Positions 9,577 to 22,051 of a stretch of 64,000 bases of DNA are shown here, in pieces. Position 1 is the stretch's first letter. Each line of letters opens with the position of its first letter. The notes under the pieces were generated by a model, which saw only the letters and a program-made list of their open reading frames with translations, ran no database searches and had not been told where the DNA came from. The position numbers and the translations under genes were made by a program. The DNA is taken from positions 558,001 through 622,000 of the forward strand of contig NZ_CP038241.1 in assembly GCF_012222965.1 (NCBI RefSeq), in the 5' to 3' direction. Source of the DNA: Allofrancisella inopinata (GTDB lineage: Bacteria; Pseudomonadota; Gammaproteobacteria; Francisellales; Francisellaceae).

Positions 9577-10602
9577 TTATAAAGTTTGTTTATCATCAGT
9601 AAGTTTTTCAATGCCAATGTAAGCAACATTAAAGATTATGGGGCCAAGAAATATTCCTATAAATCCAAAAGCTTGAATGCCTCCCATAATTCCTAATAAT
9701 GAAGCTACAAAGCTTAGTTTTATCTCTTTGTTAATGATTTTAGGTTGCATGATGTTGTCAGTAAAAGCATTCAAGACAAACCCAACAATAAGGATTATGG
9801 TAGCCTTCGTAGCGCCATAAAATATAAAAGTGCCAAGGCTTATAACAATGTAGATGATAGTTACTAAAAATGGTACCATAGAAGTTAAAGCTGCAGTAAA
9901 TGCAAATAGCACAGGGCTTGGTAATCCTACTGCTATGAAGGTTATACTCATAACTATTCCAACAAGAATCGCTGTAGAGAATATAGCTAAACTAACTCTA
10001 CGAGTAGTTGTTACAGTTGTTGATATGAAACTTTCCTTGTCATTAAATTCGTTGAAAATTATTTTTCTAAAGAAATTTTCTAAGCTATTTCTACTTACTA
10101 AGAATTGGTAAAGTAGAAGTATAGTGATTAAAAAATCAATTATAAAATTTACGGAGGTAAAGCTAACATATTTTATTGCAGGCAATACTTTAGCTAAGTT
10201 GGTAATGATTTGCCCCTGGTCTTGTTTAATTATGTCTACTATGTTGTTAAAGTGTAATTGTAAATATTTACCAGCATATGGTATTTTACTAACATATTCA
10301 CTTAATTGTGTGAGTGTTTGTGATAGTGATTCAGTATGTTGAAGGTATTGTATAGTTTCATTTATTGCATACGAAACTATAGTAATTAGAGGGATGAAAA
10401 CACACAACAAAATACTTATGGTTATTAAAAGACTACTTTTAAATTTATTTAAGTACCCTTCTAAATATTTTTGTAAAGGTGCTAAAACGATAGCTAAAAG
10501 GCCAGCAAAGAGAATTGGGTAGATAAAGGGATATAGTATCCACATTGCCAAGATAGAGGAAAATGTTATTATGGATAATTTCTTAATGACAGAGATTGTC
10601 AT
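9577..10602 (-). CDS. AI-2E family transporter (PerM/YdiK-like permease)
   Basis: 341-residue integral membrane protein of the AI-2 exporter superfamily (PF01594). An N-terminal pair of hydrophobic segments is followed by an amphipathic central stretch (about residues 65-150), then several membrane spans with the conserved C-terminal block PKIINKEIKLSFVASLLGIMGG and FIGIFLGPII. Members export small molecules or act as Na+/H+ antiporters, so the substrate cannot be told from sequence. The gene lies downstream of sucCD on the same strand with a gap of about 110 bp, so independent or read-through expression are both possible. Confidence 0.88.
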   Translation of the reverse strand: MTISVIKKLSIITFSSILAMWILYPFIYPILFAGLLAIVLAPLQKYLEGYLNKFKSSLLITISILLCVFIPLITIVSYAINETIQYLQHTESLSQTLTQLSEYVSKIPYAGKYLQLHFNNIVDIIKQDQGQIITNLAKVLPAIKYVSFTSVNFIIDFLITILLLYQFLVSRNSLENFFRKIIFNEFNDKESFISTTVTTTRRVSLAIFSTAILVGIVMSITFIAVGLPSPVLFAFTAALTSMVPFLVTIIYIVISLGTFIFYGATKATIILIVGFVLNAFTDNIMQPKIINKEIKLSFVASLLGIMGGIQAFGFIGIFLGPIIFNVAYIGIEKLTDDKQTL

Positions 10603-10711
10603 GTTTTCACTTAATCACGTTACTCTTACTGTTCATAGTATATAAGAAAGAACCTAAATGAAATATAAATAAAAGATATAAAGATTATTTTTGGGATTAA
10701 ATAGTAAAAAA

Positions 10712-11584
10712 TTACCAACCAGTAACTTCTTTAAGCTTTTTACCAATCTCAGCAGGAGACCTTGTATATGCAATGCCAGCAGCTTCAAATGCAGCAAACT
10801 TCTCTTCAGCTGTACCTTTACCACCAGAGATAATAGCACCAGCATGACCCATACGCTTTCCTGGAGGAGCTGTAACACCAGCAATATATCCAATAACTGG
10901 TTTAGTTACATTATGCTTAATATATTCAGCAGCCTCTTCTTCAGCTGTACCACCGATTTCACCGATTAAAACTATAGCTTCTGTTTGAGGGTCATTTTCT
11001 AACAGCTCTAAAGCTTCTATTTGGTTCATACCAGGGATTGGGTCACCACCAATACCGATACAAGTAGATTGTCCAAAACCAAGCTTAGTAGTTTGAGCTA
11101 CCGCTTCGTAAGTCAGAGTACCAGAACGAGAGATGATACCAACTTTACCAGGCATATGAATATGTCCAGGCATGATACCAATTTTACATTCACCCGGAGT
11201 AATTATACCAGGACAATTTGGACCAATAACTCTAACATCTTTACCTTCTAAATACTCTTTAACTACTAACATATCTAGAGTTGGTACACCTTCTGTAATA
11301 ATTACCACTAATTTAACACCAGAATCGATTGCCTCTATAGCAGAATCTTTTACAAACGGAGCTGGTACATAGATTACAGATGCGTCAGCACCAGTAGCTT
11401 CTACAGCTTCTTTCATAGTGTTAAATACTGGTCTATCTAAATGAGTTTGACCTCCTTTACCAGGAGTTACACCGCCAACGATATTTGTGCCATATGCGAT
11501 AGCTTGTTCTGAGTGGAAAGTACCGTTTTTACCAGTAAATCCTTGTACTAAAACTTTTGTATTTTTATTAACTAATACGCTCAT
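10712..11584 (-). CDS. sucD: Succinate-CoA ligase, alpha subunit
   Basis: With SucC this converts succinyl-CoA, phosphate and a nucleoside diphosphate to succinate and the triphosphate in the TCA cycle. The 290-residue length is standard. Visible are the CoA-binding [15 protein letters not shown] near the N-terminus, [25 protein letters not shown], and the GHAGAI motif that contains the phosphorylated histidine. It starts 31 bp after sucC, forming the usual two-gene operon; the sucAB dehydrogenase genes are not adjacent here. Confidence 0.98.
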   Translation of the reverse strand: MSVLVNKNTKVLVQGFTGKNGTFHSEQAIAYGTNIVGGVTPGKGGQTHLDRPVFNTMKEAVEATGADASVIYVPAPFVKDSAIEAIDSGVKLVVIITEGVPTLDMLVVKEYLEGKDVRVIGPNCPGIITPGECKIGIMPGHIHMPGKVGIISRSGTLTYEAVAQTTKLGFGQSTCIGIGGDPIPGMNQIEALELLENDPQTEAIVLIGEIGGTAEEEAAEYIKHNVTKPVIGYIAGVTAPPGKRMGHAGAIISGGKGTAEEKFAAFEAAGIAYTRSPAEIGKKLKEVTGW

Positions 11585-11615
11585 TGTTTAATATCCTTTT
11601 AACTGTTTTAATTAA

Positions 11616-12779
11616 TTAACCTAGTGATTTTACAACTTTATCAGCAGCATCAGCTAAACCATCAGCAGGAATAAGCTTTAATCCAGATTCAGATAAAATC
11701 TTAGAACCAAGTTCAGCATTATTACCTTCTAGACGTACTACTACAGGTACCGTCACATTTACCTCTTTAACAGCTTCGATAATAGCTTCTGCAATCATAT
11801 CGCAACGAACAATACCACCAAATATGTTAATTAAAACAGCTTTTACATTTTCATCATCTAAAATTAGTTTGAAAGCTTCAATTACTCTCTCTTTAGTAGC
11901 ACCACCACCAACATCTAGGAAGTTGGCAGGTTTACCACCGTACAATTGAATAATATCCATAGTGGCCATAGCAAGACCAGCACCATTTACCATACAACCG
12001 ATATTACCTTCTAAAGCAACATAGTTTAACTCATGTTCAGAAGCTTTCAGTTCTTTAGCATTTTCTTGAGATTTATCTCTTAGAGATAGTAGTTTAGGGT
12101 GTCTATATAAAGCATTTGAGTCTAGGTTGATCTTGCCATCAACACAAACTATATCACCATTTTCTCTTACAGCAAGAGGATTGATTTCAAATAAAGCAAA
12201 ATCACATTCGATAAAAGCTTTATATGCACCTAACATGGTTTTTGTGAAATCATTGATTTGCTTACCTTCTAGACCAAGTTTAAAAGCAACTTCACGAGCT
12301 TGGAAAGGTTGTAGACCAACCAAAGGATCAACTTCTACTTTAAGGATTTTTTCAGGGGAGTTATGAGCTACTTCTTCAATATCTACACCACCCTCTGAAG
12401 ATGCCATAAATGTAACTTTACGACTAGATCTATCAACTACAGCACCTAAGTATAGCTCACGAGATACAGGATAAACGTCTTCAAACACACCTACAGAATT
12501 TACTGGCTGACCATCAGCATCTGTTTGGAATGTAACTAAATTTGTTCCGATAAGTTTTTCAGCAACTTCACGAGCTTCTTGAGATGACTTGACAACTTTA
12601 ACACCACCAGCTTTACCACGACCACCAGCATGTACTTGAGCCTTTATTACAGCAAATTTACCACCGATTTGGTCAAAAGCTTGAGCTGCTTCATTTGGAT
12701 TAGTCGCTACAATACCTTTCTGAACCTTTAGACCATAACTTTCTAAAAGCTCTTTAGCTTGATATTCATGTAAGTTCAT
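11616..12779 (-). CDS. sucC: Succinate-CoA ligase, beta subunit
   Basis: 387 residues, the usual size. The N-terminal ATP-grasp domain begins [16 protein letters not shown] and includes [14 protein letters not shown]. The C-terminal half has EINPLA, the FLDVGGGA loop and [10 protein letters not shown], which contribute to nucleotide and CoA-side contacts. It is the first gene of sucCD. A TTGACT lies about 45 bp upstream of the start but no convincing -10 partner is placed, so the promoter is not assigned. Confidence 0.98.
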   Translation of the reverse strand: MNLHEYQAKELLESYGLKVQKGIVATNPNEAAQAFDQIGGKFAVIKAQVHAGGRGKAGGVKVVKSSQEAREVAEKLIGTNLVTFQTDADGQPVNSVGVFEDVYPVSRELYLGAVVDRSSRKVTFMASSEGGVDIEEVAHNSPEKILKVEVDPLVGLQPFQAREVAFKLGLEGKQINDFTKTMLGAYKAFIECDFALFEINPLAVRENGDIVCVDGKINLDSNALYRHPKLLSLRDKSQENAKELKASEHELNYVALEGNIGCMVNGAGLAMATMDIIQLYGGKPANFLDVGGGATKERVIEAFKLILDDENVKAVLINIFGGIVRCDMIAEAIIEAVKEVNVTVPVVVRLEGNNAELGSKILSESGLKLIPADGLADAADKVVKSLG

Positions 12780-12956
12780 TGATTTTTCCTTATTTGATCT
12801 ATTTACGAAATTTAAGTCAATACCTTGTAAATGATAACGTATTTAAGTACATTTTTCTAATAAAAATACGTTAGAAATGTTTATAGATTATATTGTGTTT
12901 ATTAGTTTTTAATATTTGTTGTTTACTCCTGTGTTTGCCTTGTTACCACCCATCTA

Positions 12957-12983
12957 ATTCCAGCTTGCAACAGCCCCATAAAT
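12957..12983. repeat. 27-nt dispersed repeat, copy A (IS-end-like)
   Basis: Identical to 42641-42667 at 25 of 27 positions. On the minus strand it contains GGGGCTGTTGCAAGCTGGAA, which resembles the terminal repeats of several insertion sequences; a related GGGACTGTTGCAA occurs at 46871. Probably the relic end of a mobile element. Confidence 0.5.
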
Positions 12984-13061
12984 TAGTTCTGGATTTCAAA
13001 ATATTAGCTTAAATTGGTGGAATTTTCCTATCATATTCAGTATAGTGTGTTTGATGTTATA

Positions 13062-13158
13062 ATACCAATTCCAACATAAATTGTGCATTTATCACAAAGG
13101 ATTAAATTAGGTATGAAATACAAAGTTAGAAAGTACTAATATGTGTTGGAATTGGTAT
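13062..13158. mobile_element. MITE-like element with 15-bp perfect terminal inverted repeats
   Basis: ATACCAATTCCAACA at 13062-13076 is exactly inverted as TGTTGGAATTGGTAT at 13144-13158, and partial complementarity continues inward. The 67-bp interior has no coding potential. Size, terminal repeats and intergenic position fit a miniature inverted-repeat transposable element. The outer bases are TA-rich, so a target duplication cannot be assigned with certainty. It ends 46 bp before the start of the next gene and could affect its expression. Confidence 0.6.
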
Positions 13159-13204
13159 AAGTAGAAAATTATTAGAAACCTATTCGTAAATCAAGGAGAG
13201 TTGC

Positions 13205-15085
13205 ATGAATAAACTATATGATATGTTTGTAAAAGTTATATTCAGTCCATCAACGCCAGCACAACTTCTGTTAGTATCTATATTTGGTTTTGTATTTGGA
13301 TTTATACCAGGCTTTAGTCATGCACCATTTTTATTTTCACTAATAATAGTTTTAGTGTTGATATTGCGTGTAAATATAGGCCTGTTTGTTATCATTGCAT
13401 TTTTTGCAAAATTATTGTCGTATCTCTTAGAGGGTATAAGCTTTACTATAGGTAGATGGCTATTGGATGGTTTTACTCAACCAATATTTAAAACTGTAGT
13501 TAATACACCTGTTTTGGCATATGCAGGTTTTGATTATTATTTAGTAACAGGTGCTTTTTTTGTCTCTTTAATATTAGGTATTGCATTTGGGGTACTTATT
13601 GCTAAAGCTTATAAAAAAATGGTTGCTAAAATGGCAAGTATGCAATCTCAAAGCCAAATGTATCAAAAGGTTACTAGCAAATTAAGTGTTAAAATAGCCT
13701 CTAAAATAATTTTTGGTAAAAATATTGCTAAAGTTGATTGGCAAAAAGTCCAAGCTAGAAAATTTAGACAACCTATAAGGGTTTGGGGAACTGTCTTGGT
13801 AATACTGTTTATTGCCGGCATAGTTTTTGCTCCACAAGTTTTAGAGACAGCTTTAGTTTCAAACATAATAAAACAGCAGTTAACTAAAGCAAATGGAGCT
13901 ACAGTTGACTATGACTCAATGAGCTTAAATGTTGCTAGTGCAAATCTTCAGATTAATGGTTTAGGGGCAGCTGATCCAGCTAATTTAAATAAAGATAGGT
14001 TTTATGCAGGATCTATAAATGCAAGTTTGGATATAACTAAATTACTAACAAAGCAGATCTCTCTTAAGAACGTCGAAGTTACAGATGTTAGTCTTGATAA
14101 AACTAGAGATAAAAAAGGTTCTTTATATATTAAATCTCAGAATGTAAATGTCTTTGATTCTGAAAAAAGCTCTCAAGAGGTTACAAAAAGTATAAAAAAA
14201 GTTAGCACTAGTATGCAACAAATTGATATCCAAGAAATTACAAAAAAAGCAAAGGTGACAAAAAATGTTGCAAAAGGAATCAAACAGGTTGTAGAGTTTC
14301 TTGCGTACTTTAGGTCTCCTACACAATCACAGAGTGACAGCTCTAAAACAACAGCAGCTGAAATCAACCAGCAGGCTAAAGTATATGGTTATGCTAACAT
14401 TCAAGCTAAGCATCTACACGATAAGGCTCCAGACTTTACTATTCAAAACATGAATATTAAAGGTTATGAAAATGATGGTATGGTTTATGATATCAAGGTT
14501 TCGAACCTTTCAACAAATCCAATTCTATTAGCTAAACCAACAGAGATTAATGTAAAATCATCAAGTAACGATAAGATAGCCGCGAGTGTAATTATATCAA
14601 ATCAAGTAGGAGTTGATAATACAGTAAGTTTTGATCTGAAAAACTTAACTGGTGAGCTTGCTAAGGGTTTGAGTATTCAAGGAGTTGGAATTGATGCAGA
14701 TAGCTTAGATATCACAGGTAGTGGTAAATGGCAGTTTAAGGATGCTAGAAATATTAGTTTTGACATACCTTTAAAGCTAAATTTCACTGACGTTGCTGTG
14801 AGTTTTCAAAAAACAAAGCAAAAAATTTCAGATTTGACTTTAGATGCTACTATTTCTGGTGATTTGGACAAAGTTAGTTTCACTGCAGACACGTCATCTT
14901 TAACTAGTTTGTTAAGCACAGAGGCGGCTAAGAAAACAGCTGAAAACTTGGCTAAACAGGCTGGCTTAGATAAAAAAACAAAAGATCTGCTTAAGAAGAC
15001 AACTATTAATGGTAAGTCAATCAACGATCTAAAACCTGAGGATGTTAAGCAATTAGCTTCACAATTTGGTGTCAGTTTAAGTTAG
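13205..15085 (+). CDS. Membrane protein, apparent fusion of TIGR03546- and TIGR03545-type proteins
   Basis: 626 residues. Residues 1 to about 140 contain several membrane segments and the FVFGFIPGFSHAPF and LRVNIGLF features that I associate with the short TIGR03546 family. Then comes a basic stretch (about 140-190) and another membrane span near 192-212. From about 213 a long extracytoplasmic beta-rich, AsmA-like region follows (YDSMSLNVASANLQINGLGAAD, SINASLDITKLL), typical of TIGR03545. These families are usually encoded by neighbouring genes, and here one reading frame covers both. The role is probably envelope-related but undetermined. The start is supported by AAGGAG at 13193-13198. Confidence 0.7.
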   Translation: MNKLYDMFVKVIFSPSTPAQLLLVSIFGFVFGFIPGFSHAPFLFSLIIVLVLILRVNIGLFVIIAFFAKLLSYLLEGISFTIGRWLLDGFTQPIFKTVVNTPVLAYAGFDYYLVTGAFFVSLILGIAFGVLIAKAYKKMVAKMASMQSQSQMYQKVTSKLSVKIASKIIFGKNIAKVDWQKVQARKFRQPIRVWGTVLVILFIAGIVFAPQVLETALVSNIIKQQLTKANGATVDYDSMSLNVASANLQINGLGAADPANLNKDRFYAGSINASLDITKLLTKQISLKNVEVTDVSLDKTRDKKGSLYIKSQNVNVFDSEKSSQEVTKSIKKVSTSMQQIDIQEITKKAKVTKNVAKGIKQVVEFLAYFRSPTQSQSDSSKTTAAEINQQAKVYGYANIQAKHLHDKAPDFTIQNMNIKGYENDGMVYDIKVSNLSTNPILLAKPTEINVKSSSNDKIAASVIISNQVGVDNTVSFDLKNLTGELAKGLSIQGVGIDADSLDITGSGKWQFKDARNISFDIPLKLNFTDVAVSFQKTKQKISDLTLDATISGDLDKVSFTADTSSLTSLLSTEAAKKTAENLAKQAGLDKKTKDLLKKTTINGKSINDLKPEDVKQLASQFGVSLS

Positions 15086-15094
15086 AAAAAACTA

Positions 15095-16081
15095 CTATTG
15101 TTTCTCAAAAATTTCTAAAGCTTTTAAAAAAGTATCAACATAGGAGTCTTTTTTTGTAGCATTTTCACTTAGATAACGTCTAAACACTTTAGCATTTGGT
15201 AAACCATTGAATAAGTTTAGAGTATGTTTGGTGATGTTATTAAGTTTGATAAGAGGATCTTTTCTCATTTGTTCTTCTATATAGCTGGCCATATGATAGG
15301 CAACGTCTAAAGGGGTTATTTGATTATAATCGTCATTATGGTTATGAAAAAGCTTATCAAAATCTGTGAAAATCATTGGATTGTGATAGGCTTCGCGACC
15401 AATCATAACACTATCAACATTCTCTAGATGTTCTTTAATTTCTGCTGCGGTTTGTATCCCACCATTAATACCTATTTCAAGCTTTGGAAAATCTTTTTTT
15501 ATACGGTATACAGTATCGTAATTAAGTTCAGGGATTGTTCGATTTTCTTTTGGTGATAATCCACTTAACCAGCCTTTACGAGCATGAATACATATATAAT
15601 CAATTCCAGCATCTGTTTGCTTAGCTACAAAATTATATAATTCTTGATAGCTATCATTATGATCATATCCAGTACGGCACTTAACAGATATCGGAATATC
15701 AAGACTATCTTTCATGGCTTTAACACAGTCTGCTACTAGCTCTGGTTCAGCCATTAGTGATAATCCAAAGTTACCTTTTTTAACTCTCTCGCTAGGGCAG
15801 CCAACATTTATATTTATTTCATCATAACCTAAATCTTGAGCTAATTTACCGCACTTAATAAAGTCTTTAGGCACACATCCTCCAAGTTGGAGGGTTACTG
15901 GGTGTTCTATTTCATTATATTTTAGCAAAAAACTTTTGTCGCCATGTAAAATAGCGTTTAAAGTTATCATTTCAGTGTAGAGCATAGTTTTTTTTGTGAT
16001 AAGGCGCATCATGTATCTATAGTGCCTATCTGTCCAATCGAGCATAGGGGCTATGCAAATTTTTCTATTAGAAACTTTCAT
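15095..16081 (-). CDS. dusA: tRNA-dihydrouridine synthase A
   Basis: An FMN-dependent enzyme that reduces uridines in the tRNA D-loop (U20/U20a for DusA). The 328-residue TIM barrel shows APMLDWTDRHYR at the N-terminus, the catalytic-loop NVGCPSERV (the Cys donates the proton), KCRTGYD, and IGREAYHNP. The RHYRYMMR and SERVKKGNFG features favour DusA over DusB or DusC. It converges with the fusion membrane protein across 9 bp and starts 6 bp after the stop of the upstream gamma-glutamylcyclotransferase-like gene, so the two are probably co-transcribed. Confidence 0.95.
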   Translation of the reverse strand: MKVSNRKICIAPMLDWTDRHYRYMMRLITKKTMLYTEMITLNAILHGDKSFLLKYNEIEHPVTLQLGGCVPKDFIKCGKLAQDLGYDEININVGCPSERVKKGNFGLSLMAEPELVADCVKAMKDSLDIPISVKCRTGYDHNDSYQELYNFVAKQTDAGIDYICIHARKGWLSGLSPKENRTIPELNYDTVYRIKKDFPKLEIGINGGIQTAAEIKEHLENVDSVMIGREAYHNPMIFTDFDKLFHNHNDDYNQITPLDVAYHMASYIEEQMRKDPLIKLNNITKHTLNLFNGLPNAKVFRRYLSENATKKDSYVDTFLKALEIFEKQ

Positions 16082-16087
16082 GAAATT

Positions 16088-16921
16088 TTAAAGTGCTTGA
16101 CGTTTTTTTATTAAATCATCATTATAATCGATTCGTTTGATGATTTGGTCTATTTTTGAACGGTATTTTTCTGTATCTGCAGAATACCGTGCGTATTGGG
16201 GGTTTGGTCTATCATACAGCCAGTTTGCTAGATCCCAATTATAAGTAGTGTCAAAACATAGTTGTCCAAATTCACTAAGACGATAAGCAGCTTGTGTTTG
16301 CAAACATCCTGTCATAAATACGTCAGCATAAGTTTGTAATATAGGGAAATCTTTGGTAGGAAATTCAGCGTCTTTAAAGTCTTTAACATACATCCAAAAG
16401 TTACCCTTAGGTAAACTTTTAACACCTAGTGGTAAAATATCTTTACGTGGGATTTTAACTCTACAATATGAAGCTTCACGCAAATCTGTAGCTAATATAT
16501 CATTAGCAGAGGCTTTGTAATAAATGGCATTAAGGGTATAACCTTTATTTGGTATGGCTAATAGAAACGTTGCTCTAGATTTTTCACCACGAGAAGCCCA
16601 AATTCTCTCAAAACCATTTACTAGTATAGGAGGAGCATATTCAGAATTTGGTATTGTTAATCCTCTTGAGTCTTTGTTCATAAGGCTACCATAACCAATT
16701 ACATAATTATCTACCTTAGTATTTATGCCAGGACGACAGTTTACACTGTTTTCAGGAGTTTGAGAAACTTTACCTTCTTCTAGAATCTTTAATTCATTTT
16801 CACGAATTGATTTTGTTGCTATGGGACTAGTTAACCTTCCTAATAAAAAGCTTACCAATATGGTAAAAAAAATAACCACTATAATTAGGGTATTCCTGCT
16901 TTTGTTGCTCAAAATAGTCAC
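16088..16921 (-). CDS. Membrane-anchored gamma-glutamylcyclotransferase-like (AIG2/GGCT fold) protein
   Basis: 277 residues. An N-terminal membrane segment (about residues 11-28, IIVVIFFTILVSFLLG) precedes a GGCT-like domain that starts at VIGYGSLMN, the Gly-rich substrate loop of this fold. The stretch LREASYCRVKI later supplies a Glu at the position expected for the catalytic acid, within the family pattern E-x-x-Y-x-R-x-x-V. The Cys-rich N-terminal flank and the anchor suggest the domain faces the periplasm. The substrate is unknown. Likely the first gene of a two-gene unit with dusA. Confidence 0.7.
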   Translation of the reverse strand: MTILSNKSRNTLIIVVIFFTILVSFLLGRLTSPIATKSIRENELKILEEGKVSQTPENSVNCRPGINTKVDNYVIGYGSLMNKDSRGLTIPNSEYAPPILVNGFERIWASRGEKSRATFLLAIPNKGYTLNAIYYKASANDILATDLREASYCRVKIPRKDILPLGVKSLPKGNFWMYVKDFKDAEFPTKDFPILQTYADVFMTGCLQTQAAYRLSEFGQLCFDTTYNWDLANWLYDRPNPQYARYSADTEKYRSKIDQIIKRIDYNDDLIKKRQAL

Positions 16922-17078
16922 TTTTTATGTAAGTATGTAAACCTACTTATCTATATTAGCACCTTTTTTTTAAATGAAAACCCGTTTGGGTTAGATATAA
17001 AAATAACAACAATTATAATCGATTAATATAAATATTTATTTGTGTTATAATCTTAACTAGTTATATTTAGAATACTGA

Positions 17079-19505
<2,427 letters not shown>

Positions 19506-19516
19506 AGTGAAATAAC

Positions 19517-21505
19517 TTAAGTCAGAGAGATAGATCTATTTATCAAATGGTCAAATTTTTGTTTAAACTCTTGGTAGGTGTATGCTTTATTCACTCTTAA
19601 CCATTTTGTTGCAGTTGATAGTTGGTGTATATCCACGAATCTATATTCATTATCATTATGCTTTTTATATTCTATTGCGAATCTAGAATTAGAATTATGT
19701 GATAACATTTTAAAATGCTCAACTTTTTCTATTTGATGTAGTAGGTTACCTAGGTTATCATAAAACTTTATATCATACTTAGCGATGTCATTTATTATGA
19801 TCTCGATTTTTCTTCCATTTACATTAGAAATTCTCAGAAAATAGTTTTTGATTTGAGTGCTACCAGAATACACACCATCATAAGTTTGATATACCTTTGG
19901 CTTTAACCATTTATCGCGGTGCAAGATAATATTGGCATTTGGAATTTTTAATATTTTAAAGTTAGTATTTGCAATTTCATTTATATTAGGGCTACTGAAT
20001 TGCTGAAACAGTTTTTGCCTTTTTCTTGAGAAATGATCTTTCACGCAATCAGCTATTTTAAAAAAGTTATTCATTTTTTCATAACCTGTGTATATAAGTG
20101 TTGATGGAGTGTATTTATAAATACGAGTAAATTTATTCCAAAACAAATGGAGGTATAACATTTTATAATTTTGATCTATTGTTATAAACCCTTGGTTTCT
20201 ACGAAGGTAATCATATGAAACCTTAAATGTAATAATATCATAAAGATCTCTTATAACGATTGTAGTTACATCAACTAAAGGTTGTATATGGTGTACTAAA
20301 TTATGCGCTGGTATATCGCCTAAGTCGGATAAATCTTTATAGTATTGTTCAGGATAGGCATTATTTTTAAAATAACTACTGTATTTTCTCAAATTTTGTT
20401 CATTTATTTTTTTCTGTAGCTCATTTACACCTTCATAACCACTGTATTTATTATCTTGAAACAAGCCACTTGGAAATACTTTTCGAGTTTTTTCTTTGTA
20501 TTCTTTAACATTCTTTTCGTAGTTAGCATAGTCACTTTTAAATTCTTCTCTTATGCTAAGGAGTGTATATGGAATGTAAAAATTTTTTCTTTTTACAGGT
20601 TCAAGGCAAATTTGAAACCCTACATCATATGAAGCTATTGAACCTATTTCACTATAGTTAAGTTTACTAAGGGCACTTATTCTGCTTATATTAATTTCCT
20701 TAGATTCGTCACTTATATCACAATATTTAACCAATACGAAAGTAAAATTTTGTTGATTTTGAAACTTTTTATACCTTAATTCAGAAGTTATTAGGTTTAA
20801 TGAAGAATTATTATACTTTTCTGTTCTTATTTGGTTCATCGATTTAAAAAAATCTTCTTTTAATGGTAGAAAATCTATATCAAAATATAAACCTCCAAAG
20901 TTGGCAAGAAAATGAACGTTATAAGTATCTTTTACAAAAGCATAGAAATATGGTTTATTGTATAATTTATAAACTTCTAATAGAAATCTAAAATTTTCCG
21001 TTTCAATGTCAGTCTCGCCTAAATTATATAAATAACTTTCAAAGTTAACTACTATTACAGGGATACATTTAAACCTATCTTCTACTTCTTTTTTTAAGAC
21101 CCATTTTTCCTTATCTCCGAACTTTTCTTTGAAACCCTTATGGCTCTCATAGCTATATTTATAATTTAAGCCGTAGAAAGCTTCTGTTTCTTTAGGTAAT
21201 AATGAATAAAAATTTTTATACGAAGTCTGGCGTCCACTTTTATAGTGATTAATATCATTACCAATAGATAAACCAGAATCCCTTGTCGTAGGTAAAGAAA
21301 TATTTGTTAAACAACTAGTAATATTAGCTATTTTATTTTGGGATAGAATTTTATAAACAGCTTCATTACACCATAGAATAGGTATAAACAGACTTTTAGA
21401 GGTATATAAATGTTTAGCCCAAATATTAAGATTTCTATATACAAAATGTGGGACATCTTTCCCTTCTGGGCCAGCCCAATAAAAATGAATAAAATTACTT
21501 TCCAT
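19517..21505 (-). CDS. Large DXD-motif glycosyltransferase (TcdA/TcdB-like family), putative effector
   Basis: 662 residues. The N-terminus has IHFYWAG (residues 6-12), the IHxxWxG start typical of the sugar-binding DXD glycosyltransferase family that includes clostridial large toxins. The central FLANFGGLYFDIDFLPL places the metal-binding DXD at Asp209-Ile-Asp211. The C-terminal 400 residues are unfamiliar, rich in Tyr, Asn and Lys. No Sec signal or membrane anchor is visible. Enzymes of this family in intracellular bacteria often modify host proteins, but envelope glycan synthesis is an alternative. It stands alone, not in a polysaccharide cluster, which favours the effector reading. Confidence 0.75.
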   Translation of the reverse strand: MESNFIHFYWAGPEGKDVPHFVYRNLNIWAKHLYTSKSLFIPILWCNEAVYKILSQNKIANITSCLTNISLPTTRDSGLSIGNDINHYKSGRQTSYKNFYSLLPKETEAFYGLNYKYSYESHKGFKEKFGDKEKWVLKKEVEDRFKCIPVIVVNFESYLYNLGETDIETENFRFLLEVYKLYNKPYFYAFVKDTYNVHFLANFGGLYFDIDFLPLKEDFFKSMNQIRTEKYNNSSLNLITSELRYKKFQNQQNFTFVLVKYCDISDESKEINISRISALSKLNYSEIGSIASYDVGFQICLEPVKRKNFYIPYTLLSIREEFKSDYANYEKNVKEYKEKTRKVFPSGLFQDNKYSGYEGVNELQKKINEQNLRKYSSYFKNNAYPEQYYKDLSDLGDIPAHNLVHHIQPLVDVTTIVIRDLYDIITFKVSYDYLRRNQGFITIDQNYKMLYLHLFWNKFTRIYKYTPSTLIYTGYEKMNNFFKIADCVKDHFSRKRQKLFQQFSSPNINEIANTNFKILKIPNANIILHRDKWLKPKVYQTYDGVYSGSTQIKNYFLRISNVNGRKIEIIINDIAKYDIKFYDNLGNLLHQIEKVEHFKMLSHNSNSRFAIEYKKHNDNEYRFVDIHQLSTATKWLRVNKAYTYQEFKQKFDHLINRSISLT

Positions 21506-22051
21506 ACTTATGCCTTTGGTTAATAACTATTTCAAATCAGTAAGTTATTACTTTATTTATAACAATAGTTATGTTTTGGTTAAATTATACATAAAGATTA
21601 GTTATTTTTATATTTATTATGTTAAGTATTTTAGAGATTTTTGTATGGATTTGACAAAACTGACAGAGCTTTTCTATGGTTCACTAGTTCATTGCTCTTG
21701 CTGATACTTTTATTTGGCCTAGATAAAATTCTGTTCATAGAATTTGTATATTCCAATAAAGTTCCCGATTTTTTTTAAAAACAGCTACAATTATAAATTT
21801 TGTTCTTTTACGTTCTCTTAGCTATATTATTACTCTTTGCTGTAACCAAAACTTGTTTGGTGATCTATTTTAATAAATAATCTACCCATATTTTAAGATG
21901 CTGAAATAAATAAATTAGTAACATAGTTGATGACGTACAACTTTTTAGTATCATTAGCTAGATTAGCAAGTTTGTTTAACTATTTAAAAACTTGTAAATA
22001 AAAACTACTAATTAAAGTTAAGTCATCATAAGAAATATTTGGAGGTGAAAA
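21506..22051. other. AT-rich intergenic region without recognised gene
   Basis: A 546-bp divergent gap between the glycosyltransferase and the hydroxylase-like gene. A 64-codon frame inside it has a very AT-biased composition and no ribosome site, so I do not call it. A strong GGAGGTG lies just before the ATG at 22052. Confidence 0.5.

Larger units (their letters stand above)
12780..13204. other. Intergenic region with two small repeat elements
   Basis: A 425-bp divergent gap between sucC and the membrane-protein gene. It holds a 27-nt sequence shared with the kbl-tdh gap (12957-12983) and a 97-bp inverted-repeat element (13062-13158). No small gene is evident. A ribosome site AAGGAG lies just before the ATG at 13205. 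Confidence 0.7.

Noticed and set aside
21510-21704. 64-codon plus-strand frame in the 546-bp gap
   Set aside because: Extreme Tyr/Ile/Phe bias typical of random AT-rich DNA and no ribosome site.
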